64,000 nucleotides of DNA from Nonomuraea jiangxiensis (GCF_900099965.1 NZ_FNDJ01000023.1:104423-168422), one strand, 5' to 3'. Counted from the first letter of the stretch, positions 42,331-51,317 are shown. Numbers and translations: made by a program. The notes: generated by a model from the letters alone, not told the origin.

Positions 42331-43119
42331 ATGGCGGCGACTGCGGCGGGGGTCGGGTTGCGTGGCATCGGCCACACCTTCGGCAACGGACACACAGTGC
42401 TGCGGGATATCGAGCTGGACATCCTGCCGGGCGAGCTCGTAGCCATCCTGGGACCGTCAGGATGCGGCAAGTCGACCCTCCTCAAGCTGGTGGCCGGGCT
42501 TGAGACGCCGACGGCCGGCGAGGTGCTGGTGGACGGGCGTGCCGTCCGCGGCATTGACGACCGCTGCGCCGTGGTCTTCCAGGAGCCGCGGCTGCTGCCC
42601 TGGCGCGATCTCGCCGGAAACGTGGCCCTCGGCCTGCCCAAGGGCGTAGGCCGGGGGAGTGGCCGCCAGATCGTCGGCCACTGGCTCGACGTCGTCGGCC
42701 TTGAGGGCTTCCACCGGCACCGGCCCCGCCAGGTCTCCGGCGGCATGGCCCAGCGGGCGGCCCTCGCCAGAGCGCTGGTCAGAGAGCCCGGCGTGCTCCT
42801 GCTGGACGAGCCGTTCGCCGCGCTGGACGCCCTCACCCGCCTGCGCATGCAGGACCTGCTGGCCGAGGTGCAGCGCGGCGCCGGAACCACGGTCCTGCTC
42901 GTCACCCACGACGTGGACGAGGCCCTGCACCTGGCCGACCGAGTGGTCCTGCTCGACACCCAACCGCCGGTCGCGGGCGCGACCGTCGCGACCGTCCTCG
43001 ACGTCCCCTGGCTCCGGCCGCGCGACCGGGCCTACCCGGAGCTCGCCGTCCTCCGCGCCGACCTGCTGGAACGACTTGGCGTCCCCAGACCCACCCCCGC
43101 CGAGGAGACCACTCCATGA
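42331..43119 (+). CDS. ABC importer ATP-binding protein (sulfonate/nitrate/taurine type)
   Basis: 262 aa from ATG 42331 with AAAGGAGGG upstream. Walker A GPSGCGKST, Q-loop VVFQEPRLLPWRDL, signature VSGGMAQRAALARAL, Walker B LLLDEPFAALD and H-loop VTHDVDEAL are all present; QEPRLLPW is characteristic of SsuB/TauB/NrtD-type ATPases. It is the first gene of a three-gene operon with 4-bp overlaps. The in-frame ATG at 42292 is less likely. Confidence 0.93.
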   Translation: MAATAAGVGLRGIGHTFGNGHTVLRDIELDILPGELVAILGPSGCGKSTLLKLVAGLETPTAGEVLVDGRAVRGIDDRCAVVFQEPRLLPWRDLAGNVALGLPKGVGRGSGRQIVGHWLDVVGLEGFHRHRPRQVSGGMAQRAALARALVREPGVLLLDEPFAALDALTRLRMQDLLAEVQRGAGTTVLLVTHDVDEALHLADRVVLLDTQPPVAGATVATVLDVPWLRPRDRAYPELAVLRADLLERLGVPRPTPAEETTP

Positions 43120-44105
43120 CCCACCTCCGCTCCCTGCTCGCCTTCGTCCTGCTCGCCACCCTGGCCACCGGTTGCGTGCAGGGGGAGGGCGGCGCCGCCA
43201 CGCCGGCCTCGGGGCAACTGCGACTCGACTACGCCTACTACAACCCGCTCAGCCTGGTCATCCGCCACCAGCACTGGCTGGAGAACGAGCTCAAGGGCAC
43301 CAAGGTCACCTGGGTGCTGTCGGCGGGCAGCAACAAGGCCAACGAGAACCTGCGCGGCGAGACCATCGACGTCGGCTCCACCGCCGGCGCCGCCGCGCTG
43401 CAGGCCCGCGCCAACGGCACCCCCATCAAGACGATCGGCATCTACACCCGGCCCGAATGGACGGCGCTCGTCGTGAGCAAGGACTCACCCATCTCACGGG
43501 TGAACCAGCTCAAGGGCAAGAAGGTCGCCGCCACCAAGGGCACGGACCCGTACTTCTTCCTGCTTCAGGCTCTGGAGGAGGCCGGGCTCCGCGCCACGGA
43601 CGTCGAGGTCGTCAACCTGCAGCACGCCGACGGCAAGACCGCGCTGGAACGCGGCGACGTCGACGCGTGGGCGGGGCTGGACCCGCTGATGGCACAGAGC
43701 CAGGTGGACTCCGGCACCAAGCTGATCTACCGGAACCCCGCCTTCAACTCCTTCGGCTTCCTCAACGCCCGCGAAGCCTTCCTCACCGAGCATCCGGACC
43801 TCGCGCAGAAGGTCGTGGACGCCTACGAGCGGGCACGCGCCTGGATCGGCGCGCATCCCGACGAGGCCGTCCAGCTGCTGGCCACCGAGGCCAAGCTCGC
43901 CCCCGAAGTCGCCACGGTGGTGCTGAAGGAACGGACCGAGACCGAGATCAGCCCGGTACCGGGCGCCGAGCAGCGTGCGGTGCTGGAACGCATCCTTCCG
44001 ACGCTGGTCCGGGAGAACCAGGTGCGCTCGGAGGCAGAGGCCAAGACCGCACTCGACTCGCTGTTCGAGCCCCGCTTCGCGCAGAAGGCGCAGGCTTCGT
44101 CGTGA
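43116..44105 (+). CDS. ABC importer substrate-binding lipoprotein (sulfonate type)
   Basis: 329 aa. The signal ends with the lipobox ATGC (Cys ~20). The mature protein is a NMT1/SsuA-like two-lobe binding protein: LDYAYYNPLSLVIRHQHWLE, STAGAAALQARANG, KKVAATKGTDPYF and the WAGLDPLMAQ segment. SsuA-type proteins bind aliphatic sulfonates or similar anions. It overlaps the ATPase and permease genes by 4 bp on each side, so the three form an obligate operon. Confidence 0.9.
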   Translation: MTHLRSLLAFVLLATLATGCVQGEGGAATPASGQLRLDYAYYNPLSLVIRHQHWLENELKGTKVTWVLSAGSNKANENLRGETIDVGSTAGAAALQARANGTPIKTIGIYTRPEWTALVVSKDSPISRVNQLKGKKVAATKGTDPYFFLLQALEEAGLRATDVEVVNLQHADGKTALERGDVDAWAGLDPLMAQSQVDSGTKLIYRNPAFNSFGFLNAREAFLTEHPDLAQKVVDAYERARAWIGAHPDEAVQLLATEAKLAPEVATVVLKERTETEISPVPGAEQRAVLERILPTLVRENQVRSEAEAKTALDSLFEPRFAQKAQASS

Positions 44106-44908
44106 CGGGACGTGCCGCTCTGGGGGCCTCCGGCGCGTCGCGTTCCGGTGGCCGCCGGTCGGCGCGGCTGGGCAGGCTCGCCGCGGGCCTGGTGGTGCCG
44201 CTGATCGCGCTCGCCGCCTGGCAGGCCGCCGCCGGCGCGGGCGTGTTCACGCCGAGCCAGCTCCCCGCGCCTTCGGCCGTTCTGGCGGCGGTGGCCGAAC
44301 TGGTGCGGCGCGGCGAGTTGTGGCAGCATGTCGCGATCAGCGGGCAGCGCGTGCTGCTGGGGTTCGCGGCGGGCGCGTCGGTGGGCCTGGTGTCGGGTGC
44401 TGCGGTCGGGCTGTACGCGCCGGTCCGGGCCCTGCTCGCACCCAGCATCGCCGCCCTGCGCGCGGTGCCCTCCCTGGCCTGGGTTCCGCTGCTGGTGCTC
44501 TGGCTGGGCATCGCCGAGGGCCCGAAGATCGTCCTGGTGGCGATCGGCGCGTTCTTCCCCGTCTACACCACGGTGTCGGCGGCGCTGGCCCACGTGGATC
44601 CGCACCTGGTCGAGGCCGGGCGCGCGTACGGGCTGCGCGGGCTGGGCCTGCTCACCCGGATTCAGTTGCCGTACGCGGCGCCCGCGGTTTTCGCCGGGCT
44701 GCGGCTCGGCCTGGCCCAGGGCTGGCTCTTCCTGGTCGCGGCCGAGCTGATCGCCTCCTCCATGGGACTCGGATTCCTGCTGATCGACAGCCAGAACACC
44801 GGCCGGACCGACATTCTGCTCCTGTCCATCCTGCTTCTGGCGCTGCTGGGCAAGACCGCCGATGCGCTGCTGGGGCTGCTGTCACGGTTCCTGGCGGGAG
44901 CTACCTGA
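44102..44908 (+). CDS. ABC importer permease (sulfonate type)
   Basis: 268 aa from a GTG overlapping the previous stop. Six TM helices and the BPD_transp_1 EAA-loop (VEAGRAYGLRGLGLLTRIQLPYAAP) are present, typical of SsuC/TauC permeases. The N-terminus is basic (ASRSGGRRSARLGR). With the preceding ATPase and binding protein it makes a complete importer, probably scavenging organic sulfur or nitrogen compounds; no dedicated oxygenase gene is adjacent, so the substrate is unresolved. Confidence 0.9.
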   Translation: MTGRAALGASGASRSGGRRSARLGRLAAGLVVPLIALAAWQAAAGAGVFTPSQLPAPSAVLAAVAELVRRGELWQHVAISGQRVLLGFAAGASVGLVSGAAVGLYAPVRALLAPSIAALRAVPSLAWVPLLVLWLGIAEGPKIVLVAIGAFFPVYTTVSAALAHVDPHLVEAGRAYGLRGLGLLTRIQLPYAAPAVFAGLRLGLAQGWLFLVAAELIASSMGLGFLLIDSQNTGRTDILLLSILLLALLGKTADALLGLLSRFLAGAT

Positions 44909-44987
44909 TCATTCACCGCTACAGGTGCGCTGCGAGCGGCGCGCCTGTAGCGGCGATCAGGTTCGCGTCACCGGTGATCGCGGAAGG

Positions 44988-46838
44988 TCAGCGTCCGGGG
45001 CTCAGCGTCGCCTCGGTGGCGGGGACGTCGACCTCGATCTCCCTCAGGGCCGCCTCGAGGTTGGGCAGCGGGCCGATGCGCTGTCCCGTGGTGTTGGGAC
45101 CCTGCGGGGTGCCCGTACGCTTCAGCAGGTCGGCGACCTGCGCGGCGGTCCAGGGCGCCTGGCCGGTGGCCTTCAGGTAGGACTGGACGGCCACGACCGC
45201 GCCGGTGACGATCGGCCCGGCTCCGGACGTCCCGCCGAACGTCCTGGTGTAGCGGACGTTGAGGTTCGCCGGGCTGGTGCCGCCCTGCAGGTTGCCGTTG
45301 CTGCCCGTGGTCACGATGTTGCGGCCCCAGCCCTGCAGGTCGAACCGGGAGCCGTAGTTCGAGAAGCTCAGCCGTTCCCGGTCGGTGTCGCTACCGGCGC
45401 CGACCAGGATCGCGCCGGAGTTGTGGGTGTTGCGGTCGAACCACTTGATTCCGTCCCGGACGTAGATGCTGGAGTCGACGTTCTGGTTGCCGTTGCCGCC
45501 GGTCTCGACCACCGTGACGCCGAGCCCGTCGAGCAGCCTGATCGCGTCGAACACCGACGGGATCCACTCCAGCGGCGCGTAGTTGCTGCCGCCGAGCGGG
45601 CCCGACGTCTGCTGCTCCAGCAGGACGACGTCGCCGCGCCGGAGCACGCCTCGCCCGGCGAGGTAGGCCAGCGCAGCGCCCGGGTTCCAGCGGGTGCCCC
45701 CGCCGGACACGGCCTGGCTCGGCGAGATGCCGTACATGGTGGCCGCCGGCACGCTGCCGGTGACGCCGTAGCCGTTGTCCCGGGCGACCAGCTCGCCGAA
45801 GACCGCCGTGCCGTGCTCGTCGGCGAAGCCCGTGTACCGCGGGAACACCGTGCCGCCGAGGTCGCTCGACGAGTTGAGCTGGAGGTCCTCATGGGCCATG
45901 TTCCAGTCGTACTCGAGGTCGACGATCCTGATGCCGGTGCCGCGGGCCCGCGGGTCCCGGCGCGAGAAGTCGGCGTTGATGCCCTGCGGCGCGGGCCGCA
46001 GGTAACCCTGCATCCCGGTGAAGTCCGGGGTCGCGGCCGCCGCCGATTCCACGTCCTGGCTCGCGGGCGGCGGTACGGGGTCGGGGGACGGATAGGCGAA
46101 GGCCACCTCGGGCAGCGCCTTGAGCTCCTCGACCACCTTCGCCGCGTCCGCGTCGGCGGGCAGTACGACGGTGTACCAGGAGCCCAGGTCGGGCACCGCC
46201 GACCCGGCGCGCGTCTTCGCCTGGGCCTTCAGGCCGTCCAGCTTGGCGACCGCGGCGTCCGGCACCAGCGGGGTGACCGATCGGGCCCCGTGCCGGTCGA
46301 GGACGGTGTGCACCGTGGCCAGGTTCCCGCCGCTGGTGCTGCGCAGGTTCTGGTTCGCGCCGCGTACCTGGAGCGGCTCGTTGAACTTGACCTCAAGGGC
46401 GACCTCGGCCGTCACCGTGCCCGAGGACTCGAAGCGTTGACCGTCGCGCAGCGACCCGGTCACGGTCAGCGCCGTGGAGGCCGGGCCGAGCCCGCCGTCG
46501 CGGGCCAGGAGCTTCTTGTCGGCCTGGACGACGAGGTCGGCCCGGCCGTCGCGGTTGGCGTCGACGGTGGACGTGAGGTAGCCGCCGTCGCCCTGGGCGA
46601 CCGGCACGCCGCCGGCTAAGCGGACGGTGGCGGGATCGACGGCGGTGGCGTCCACGCCGTCCGCGCTGAGCAGGGTGACCGGGATGTTTCCGGCCACGGC
46701 GAGGTTGACGGGTTTGGGGAGGACGACGCTGATCGGGACCGGGAGGGGTGCCGCGGCTTGTGCGGGCAGGGTTCCGATCGCGGTGGTGGCCGTGACCACG
46801 GTGGCGAGGGCAGCCAGGAGTGCCGGACGCTTGGCCAT
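44988..46838 (-). CDS. Secreted S8 (subtilisin-like) serine protease
   Basis: 616 aa from ATG 46838. Signal peptide ends near AQAAA (~30), followed by an N-terminal pro-region of about 250 residues that includes a beta-rich part (VDANRDGRADLVVQ, a Ca-binding-like DxNxDG loop) and a propeptide-inhibitor-like part (WYTVVLPADADAAKVVEEL). The S8 domain has Asp in IVDLEYDW, His in DEHGTAVFGE and Ser in GGTSGAGP, in that order. An upstream ATG at 46934 would add 32 residues lacking signal features. It is unusual in having a substantial region before the catalytic domain. Confidence 0.85.
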   Translation of the reverse strand: MAKRPALLAALATVVTATTAIGTLPAQAAAPLPVPISVVLPKPVNLAVAGNIPVTLLSADGVDATAVDPATVRLAGGVPVAQGDGGYLTSTVDANRDGRADLVVQADKKLLARDGGLGPASTALTVTGSLRDGQRFESSGTVTAEVALEVKFNEPLQVRGANQNLRSTSGGNLATVHTVLDRHGARSVTPLVPDAAVAKLDGLKAQAKTRAGSAVPDLGSWYTVVLPADADAAKVVEELKALPEVAFAYPSPDPVPPPASQDVESAAAATPDFTGMQGYLRPAPQGINADFSRRDPRARGTGIRIVDLEYDWNMAHEDLQLNSSSDLGGTVFPRYTGFADEHGTAVFGELVARDNGYGVTGSVPAATMYGISPSQAVSGGGTRWNPGAALAYLAGRGVLRRGDVVLLEQQTSGPLGGSNYAPLEWIPSVFDAIRLLDGLGVTVVETGGNGNQNVDSSIYVRDGIKWFDRNTHNSGAILVGAGSDTDRERLSFSNYGSRFDLQGWGRNIVTTGSNGNLQGGTSPANLNVRYTRTFGGTSGAGPIVTGAVVAVQSYLKATGQAPWTAAQVADLLKRTGTPQGPNTTGQRIGPLPNLEAALREIEVDVPATEATLSPGR

Positions 46839-47053
46839 GACGAATCCGTTCCATGCGTGGGGGGTTGGAGGTGGTGCGGATGGAATGGTTCGCCCGAATC
46901 TAATCCCGAGCCGGCGGGCGTCGTATTGGCGCATCTGACGGAAGTATTGACGCCGGGGATCTACCGATGTCGAAGCCTCCCCGACGGCGGCTCATGACCA
47001 CCGCCGTCCAGGCAGGTGGCAGGGCATGATCGCCGGCCGCCTACAGTGGCCGG

Positions 47054-47551
47054 ATGGACATTCGCGAAGGCCGTGACGGGGACGTCGACGTCGTGCTGGC
47101 CATGTTCGACAGTGCCGTGGCGTGGCTGGTCACCCAGGGGCGTACCGGGCAGTGGGGGAGTCGTCCGTTCAGCGGCGACGACCACCGCAGGGGACAGGTC
47201 GCCGGGTGGCTGGCGGGTGGTGGGATGCGCATCGCCGAGATCGACGGCGGGCCCGCCGGCTGCGTCGTCGTCGGGGACGCGCACGACTACGTCACTCCCG
47301 CCGCCGAACCCGAGCTGTACGTTCAGGCTCTCGTCGCCGACCACCGTTACGCCGGCCGGAGCGTGGGGCGGCAGTTGCTGGAATGGGCCGTCGCCGAGGC
47401 TCGGGGGCGTGGTGTCGGGCTGGTGCGGGTCGACTGCTACGCCGGTGACGACGGCCGGCTGGTGGCCTATTACGAAAGCTGCGGCTTCACCCGCGTCCAG
47501 CCGTTCACCGTGAGGGAGTGGCCCGGCATGATTCTGCAGCGTCGCGTCTGA
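47054..47551 (+). CDS. GNAT-family N-acetyltransferase
   Basis: 165 aa. The acetyl-CoA-binding region is LVADHRYAGRSVGRQLLEWA, where the Q/R-x-x-G-x-G/A loop reads RYAGRSVG, followed by a typical YYESCGF strand near the C-terminus. Family members acetylate antibiotics, amino acids or protein N-termini; the substrate is unknown. TACAGT (47042-47047) lies 6 nt before the ATG and no RBS is present, which suggests a leaderless mRNA. Confidence 0.88.
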   Translation: MDIREGRDGDVDVVLAMFDSAVAWLVTQGRTGQWGSRPFSGDDHRRGQVAGWLAGGGMRIAEIDGGPAGCVVVGDAHDYVTPAAEPELYVQALVADHRYAGRSVGRQLLEWAVAEARGRGVGLVRVDCYAGDDGRLVAYYESCGFTRVQPFTVREWPGMILQRRV

Positions 47552-47660
47552 CCGGCTGCACAGGGGCGCGGGGCGCGGGAATAATGAGTTTCGTTGTCGC
47601 CACTCCATGCGTACGATCGACTACGCAAAGTGACACCCAACACAGGGTTCAGGAGGGGCA

Positions 47661-47987
47661 ATGTTCAAGACCATGCGCGTCGCGGCGGCCGTGGCCGGGT
47701 CAGCGGCGCTGCTGTCGCTGGGGCTCGCCGCGCCCGCTTCGGCGGCCACATACCTCAACTGCCGCACCTTCGTCCACCACAACGACAACTACCTCGGCAT
47801 CGCGTTCTGCAGCAACCCGATGGGCCAGACCTGGCGGTTCCGGGCCGTGATCACCTGCGGCTGGGCGCCCGACGTCGTCGGGGAGTGGGTCACGCTCGCG
47901 CCGGGTGGCATCGGGCAGTCGCAGGGCACCTGCGGCCGGCTCGGCAGCGGGGTCGGCGCCGTGGGGGTTGACGAGCGCCGGGTCTGA
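47661..47987 (+). CDS. Small secreted four-Cys protein, unknown function
   Basis: 108 aa. The signal peptide ends near ASAA (~28). The mature ~80 residues have four Cys (NCRTF, AFCSNP, ITCGWA, GTCGRL) and many aromatic residues (YLGIAF, WRFRAV), suggesting a compact disulfide-bonded fold. AGGAGGGGCA lies upstream of the ATG. No family is recognised. Similar small secreted proteins lie at 18395 and 56177. Confidence 0.75.
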   Translation: MFKTMRVAAAVAGSAALLSLGLAAPASAATYLNCRTFVHHNDNYLGIAFCSNPMGQTWRFRAVITCGWAPDVVGEWVTLAPGGIGQSQGTCGRLGSGVGAVGVDERRV

Positions 47988-47997
47988 GAGCCCGAGG

Positions 47998-48038
47998 GGC
48001 ACCGGGCGCCGTCCGGAAGGGGGACGGCGCCCGGTGCC
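47998..48038 (+). terminator. Very stable hairpin terminator
   Basis: A perfect 17-bp stem (47998-48014 with 48022-48038) with a 7-nt loop begins 11 nt after the stop of the small secreted protein gene and lies before the 3' end of the convergent gene at 48062. It probably serves both. Confidence 0.8.
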
Positions 48039-48061
48039 GTCTCCTGGGGGAGGGCGTGGGC

Positions 48062-48352
48062 TCAGAGATCGGCGAGGATCTCGATGTCCTCCACCGTGGC
48101 ATCGCGGACCACCTCGAACGCCGCCGTGGCCGCGGACATGTCATGCGCGGCCTGGCGAGCCGCCTGCAGCCTGGCGGCCGAATCCCAGCGCCAGACGCCG
48201 ACCCACGTCCCGTCGTCCAGCCGGCCGAGGCGCGCCTCCGCGAGGCCCGGCTGGGTGGCCCTGACGGCGCTGACCAGGTCGGCGTGCCGGGCCTGGACCT
48301 CCTCGGCATCGGTGGAACCGGTCTGGAAGCGGGTGATGCTGATGACAGCCAT
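48062..48352 (-). CDS. ABM-like (dimeric alpha/beta barrel) monooxygenase-type protein
   Basis: 96 aa. AVISITRFQTG begins a ferredoxin-like fold, and GVWRWDSAARLQAARQAAHDM is the central helix typical of antibiotic-biosynthesis-monooxygenase or YdhR-like small proteins. No cofactor is needed in this family. Two TAGAGTT-type palindromes lie directly upstream, and a short divergent regulator remnant starts just beyond them. Confidence 0.7.
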   Translation of the reverse strand: MAVISITRFQTGSTDAEEVQARHADLVSAVRATQPGLAEARLGRLDDGTWVGVWRWDSAARLQAARQAAHDMSAATAAFEVVRDATVEDIEILADL

Positions 48353-48367
48353 GTTGGACCATCTCTC

Positions 48368-48408
48368 TAGAGTTGACTTCTAGTGACTGAGTTTAGAGTT
48401 AAACTCTA
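48368..48408. promoter_or_regulatory. Paired TAGAGTT operators
   Basis: TAGAGTT-A-AACTCTA (48394-48408) is a perfect 15-bp palindrome, and TAGAGTTGACTTCTA (48368-48382) is a weaker copy 26 bp away. They lie between the ABM-like gene and a divergent ATG at 48412, the normal position for a TetR or MarR autoregulator. Confidence 0.65.
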
Positions 48409-48411
48409 GCC

Positions 48412-48484
48412 ATGAGCGATGTCAAGGCCGTTCGGGTGAGAGTGCCGGACCGGGCGTTGGACGCCCGGCTCCGTGGACGAGCCC
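48412..48484 (+). pseudogene. Truncated divergent regulator remnant (tentative)
   Basis: From ATG 48412 the frame gives MSDVKAVRVRVPDRALDARL and then runs antisense into the WYL gene's end, for about 41 codons in total. Its promoter still carries the palindromic operators, suggesting that a regulator gene once stood here and lost its body. No HTH is visible. Confidence 0.3.
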
Positions 48485-49444
48485 TCATGAGACGGAGCGG
48501 GCGTAGCGGGCCGCGAGGTCGCGCACGTGGTCGATGAGCTCCGGCGGCTCGATGATCTCGAAGTCCAGGTCGAGCAGGCCGATGTGGACGGCGATCGTGT
48601 GCAGGCTGTCCGCGCCGGTGTTCAGCACGCAGGTGTCGTCGTTCACGGCCTCCACCACGCCGACCGCGGGGTTGATACGCTCGGTCACGACCTCGGCGGG
48701 CGCGTGGACGACGATCCGGGACCGGTAGCGCCAGGCCGCGGCCGACACTCCCTGCGCGACGTACGCGGCCGCGCCGCCCTCCGGCGGATCGCGTGGGGGG
48801 AAGCGCGGCCCGGTGGGCACCCGGGGTTCGACGCGGTCGACCCGGAACGTGCGCCAGTCCTGCCGGTCGACGTCCCACGCGACGAGATACCAGCGGCGGC
48901 CCCACGACACGAGCCGGTGCGGCTCGACGGTCCGGACACCCGCGGTTCCGTCGTGGGCGCGGTAGTCGAACCGCAGCCGCTCCTGGTCCCGGCAGGCCGC
49001 GGCGAGCGCGGTCAGCACGCCCGGGTCCACCACCGGGCCGGGACGGTCCGCGGGCACGGGCTCGGTGTAGGTCTGCAGCGCGTTGACCCGGTGCCGCAAC
49101 CGGGAGGGCAGCACCTGCTCCAGCTTGGCGAGCGCGCGTACCGAGGTCTCCTCGATGCCGGCGACGCTGCCGCCGGCGGCGGTGCGCAGCCCGACCGCGA
49201 CGGCCACCGCCTCGTCGTCGTCGAGCAGGAGCGGCGGCATGGCGGTGCCGGCGCCCAGCCGGTAGCCGCCGTAGGTGCCACGGGTCGCGTCCACCGGATA
49301 TCCGAGGTCGCGCAGCCGATCGACGTCGCGGCGCACGGTCCGCTCGCTCACTCCAAGCCGCTCCGCGAGAGCGGCGCCGGGCCAGTCACGCCTGGCCTGC
49401 AACAACGACAGCAGGCGCAGCAGCCGCGCCGAGGTCTCCAACAT
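48485..49444 (-). CDS. YafY-type HTH/WYL-domain regulator (copy 2)
   Basis: 319 aa. It starts MLETSARLLRLLSLLQARRDWPG, almost identical to copy 1 at 6978, and has the HTH (LAERLGVSERTVRRDVDRL), the WYL domain (GRRWYLVAWDVDRQDWRTF) and the C-terminal ligand domain in the same order. It diverges from epoxide hydrolase copy 2, so the regulator/hydrolase pair is duplicated as a unit within the window. Confidence 0.9.
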   Translation of the reverse strand: MLETSARLLRLLSLLQARRDWPGAALAERLGVSERTVRRDVDRLRDLGYPVDATRGTYGGYRLGAGTAMPPLLLDDDEAVAVAVGLRTAAGGSVAGIEETSVRALAKLEQVLPSRLRHRVNALQTYTEPVPADRPGPVVDPGVLTALAAACRDQERLRFDYRAHDGTAGVRTVEPHRLVSWGRRWYLVAWDVDRQDWRTFRVDRVEPRVPTGPRFPPRDPPEGGAAAYVAQGVSAAAWRYRSRIVVHAPAEVVTERINPAVGVVEAVNDDTCVLNTGADSLHTIAVHIGLLDLDFEIIEPPELIDHVRDLAARYARSVS

Positions 49445-49507
49445 GTCCTCAAGCGTGCCAGCACTTCAGGACAGAACTTGACCGGAATGATCCGTAGCGT
49501 TGCCGTC

Positions 49508-50623
49508 ATGAGCGAGAACCACGAGATCAGGCCCTTCCGCATCGACGTTCCGCAGGCCCGGCTGGACGACCTTCGTGACCGCCTCGACCGCACACTCTGG
49601 CCCGACGAGATCCCGGGCGCCGGCTGGGACTACGGCGTCCCGGTGGAGTACGTGCGCGGGCTCGCCGACTACTGGCGCGACGGCTACGACTGGCGCGCCC
49701 ACGAGGCCGAGCTCAACCGGTACCCGCAGGCCACCACCGAGATCGACGGGCAGAACATCCATTTCCTGCACGTCCGCTCGCGGCACGAGAACGCCCTGCC
49801 GCTGATCCTCACGCACGGCTGGCCCGGCTCGATCGTGGAATACCAGAAGGTCATCGAGCCCCTCACCGATCCCGAGGACCCGGCACAGGCCTTCCACGTG
49901 GTGATCCCGTCGCTGCCCGGCTTCGGCTTCTCCGGCCCGACCAAGGAGCGGGGCTGGAACCGGTACCGCACCGCCAGGGCGTGGGCGGAGCTGATGCGGC
50001 GGCTGGGTTACGACCGCTACGGCGCGGTCGGCAACGACGCCGGCTCGTTCGTCTCTCCAGAGGTGGGGCGGGTGGATCCCGGTCACGTCGTCGGGGTGCA
50101 CGTCACCCAGCTCTTCTCGTTCCCCTCCGGGGATCCGGCCGAGTTCGAGGGGATCACCGCGGAGGAGCAGCGAGGGCTGGAGGTGCTCCAGTGGTTCTCC
50201 GAGAACAAGATGTCCTACAACACCCTGCACGCGCAGCAGCCGCAGACGTTGTCGTACGCGATCTTCGACTCGCCGGTCGGGCTGCTGGGCTGGAACGCGC
50301 AGCTCTTCGGCGAGGCGCCGGACCTCGACCCCGACTTCGTCCTGACCAACGTCATGCTCTACTGGCTGACCGGCACCGCGACGTCGGCCACCCGCTTCTA
50401 CTACGAGGACGCGCACGCCGAGCACCCCAAGGGGCCCACCACCGTCCCGACGGGCCTGGCGATGTTCGGGGGCGACTTCGTCTCCATGCGCAGGTTCGCC
50501 GAGCGCGACCACCAGAACATCGTGCACTGGAAGTCCTACGACCGCGGCGGCCACTACGCCGCCCACGTCGTGCCCGACGTGCTCGTCGACGACCTGCGCA
50601 CCTTCTACGGCGGGCTGCGCTGA
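49508..50623 (+). CDS. Epoxide hydrolase, EHN-domain alpha/beta hydrolase (copy 2)
   Basis: 371 aa. EHN N-terminus (PFRIDVPQARLDDLRDRL), HGWPGS oxyanion loop, SLPGFGFSGP, nucleophile elbow VGNDAGS with the Asp nucleophile, and C-terminal DRGGHYAAH match copy 1 throughout. The elbow differs in one residue next to the Asp (GND rather than GGD). A TAGCGT box (49495-49500) ends 7 nt before the ATG, indicating a leaderless start. A strong terminator follows. Confidence 0.9.
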   Translation: MSENHEIRPFRIDVPQARLDDLRDRLDRTLWPDEIPGAGWDYGVPVEYVRGLADYWRDGYDWRAHEAELNRYPQATTEIDGQNIHFLHVRSRHENALPLILTHGWPGSIVEYQKVIEPLTDPEDPAQAFHVVIPSLPGFGFSGPTKERGWNRYRTARAWAELMRRLGYDRYGAVGNDAGSFVSPEVGRVDPGHVVGVHVTQLFSFPSGDPAEFEGITAEEQRGLEVLQWFSENKMSYNTLHAQQPQTLSYAIFDSPVGLLGWNAQLFGEAPDLDPDFVLTNVMLYWLTGTATSATRFYYEDAHAEHPKGPTTVPTGLAMFGGDFVSMRRFAERDHQNIVHWKSYDRGGHYAAHVVPDVLVDDLRTFYGGLR

Positions 50624-50626
50624 CCC

Positions 50627-50658
50627 GTGAAGGCCCCGCCGGGCGGCGGGGCCTTCAC
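50627..50658 (+). terminator. Hairpin terminator after epoxide hydrolase copy 2
   Basis: A perfect 14-bp stem (50627-50640 with 50645-50658) with a 4-nt loop starts 3 nt after the stop codon and also precedes the end of the convergent gene at 50665. Confidence 0.8.
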
Positions 50659-50664
50659 CGACGG

Positions 50665-51147
50665 TTACAGGCCGACCATCTTGAGCCTGACCGAGTACGT
50701 GAACTCCGTCGGCTCGTCCCCGGTGAGGGTATCCGAGATGATCACGTCCTCGTCCTCGTCGAGCGGGACGCACGAGGAGCCGAACGCCGTCACGGTGCCG
50801 AGGCTGGTGCCCTGGCCCCAGATCGGCCCGTCGGCCTCGCGCAGGTCGAAGGTCACGTTCTGGCCGGTCGTGATGATCGCGGTCGGGTACTCGAAGTCGG
50901 CGGGGTCTCCGTCGTCCCCGGACCTCATGGAGTAGTGCGTACTGTTGAATCGGGGGAACAGGTTTCCCTGGACCAGGAAGCGGAGCTCGTCCTGGCCGTC
51001 CCCTTCGGCGACGTTGCCCGCGTCGATGTCGTACAGCGTCACGCGGCACGACGCGGCCATGGCGTGCGCCGGCGTCGTGGCCAGAGCCGCCGGTGCCATC
51101 AGGCCCGCGGCGAGTGCCAACGCGGCGATCGGCTTGCGAGAGTGCAT
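50665..51147 (-). CDS. Secreted protein of unknown function
   Basis: 160 aa from ATG 51147 with GGAGGAA upstream. The signal peptide ends near AHAMA (~31). The mature chain is acidic and beta-rich, with segments SCRVTLYDIDAGN, DELRFLVQGNLF and TVTFDL-like strands, and two Cys (ASCRV and SSCVP) that could pair. The family is not recognised. It lies tail-to-tail with epoxide hydrolase copy 2 and upstream of, and divergent from, the BTAD regulator gene. Confidence 0.75.
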   Translation of the reverse strand: MHSRKPIAALALAAGLMAPAALATTPAHAMAASCRVTLYDIDAGNVAEGDGQDELRFLVQGNLFPRFNSTHYSMRSGDDGDPADFEYPTAIITTGQNVTFDLREADGPIWGQGTSLGTVTAFGSSCVPLDEDEDVIISDTLTGDEPTEFTYSVRLKMVGL

Positions 51148-51317
51148 GCTGGTTCCTCCTCGATGTGCTGACGCTCCGCTCCTTGTCGCGAAACGCGGCA
51201 TCAGCGTGCTCGGGGCGTCGTGAGCACATCGTTAGAGCGCAGGTCAAGGACCCAGTGCACAATCCGTCCGTAAGAATCGGCACAGGCAGGCGGGAGCCGC
51301 GCGCCTACCCTCCCGTT

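Noticed and set aside
42659..44101. Long N-terminal extension of the sulfonate permease ORF
   Set aside because: The extension overlaps two intact genes in other frames; the GTG at 44102 overlapping the previous stop is the real start.
44862..46619. 585-codon + strand ORF opposite the subtilase gene
   Set aside because: Antisense shadow; the minus strand has the ordered Asp/His/Ser triad and a signal peptide.
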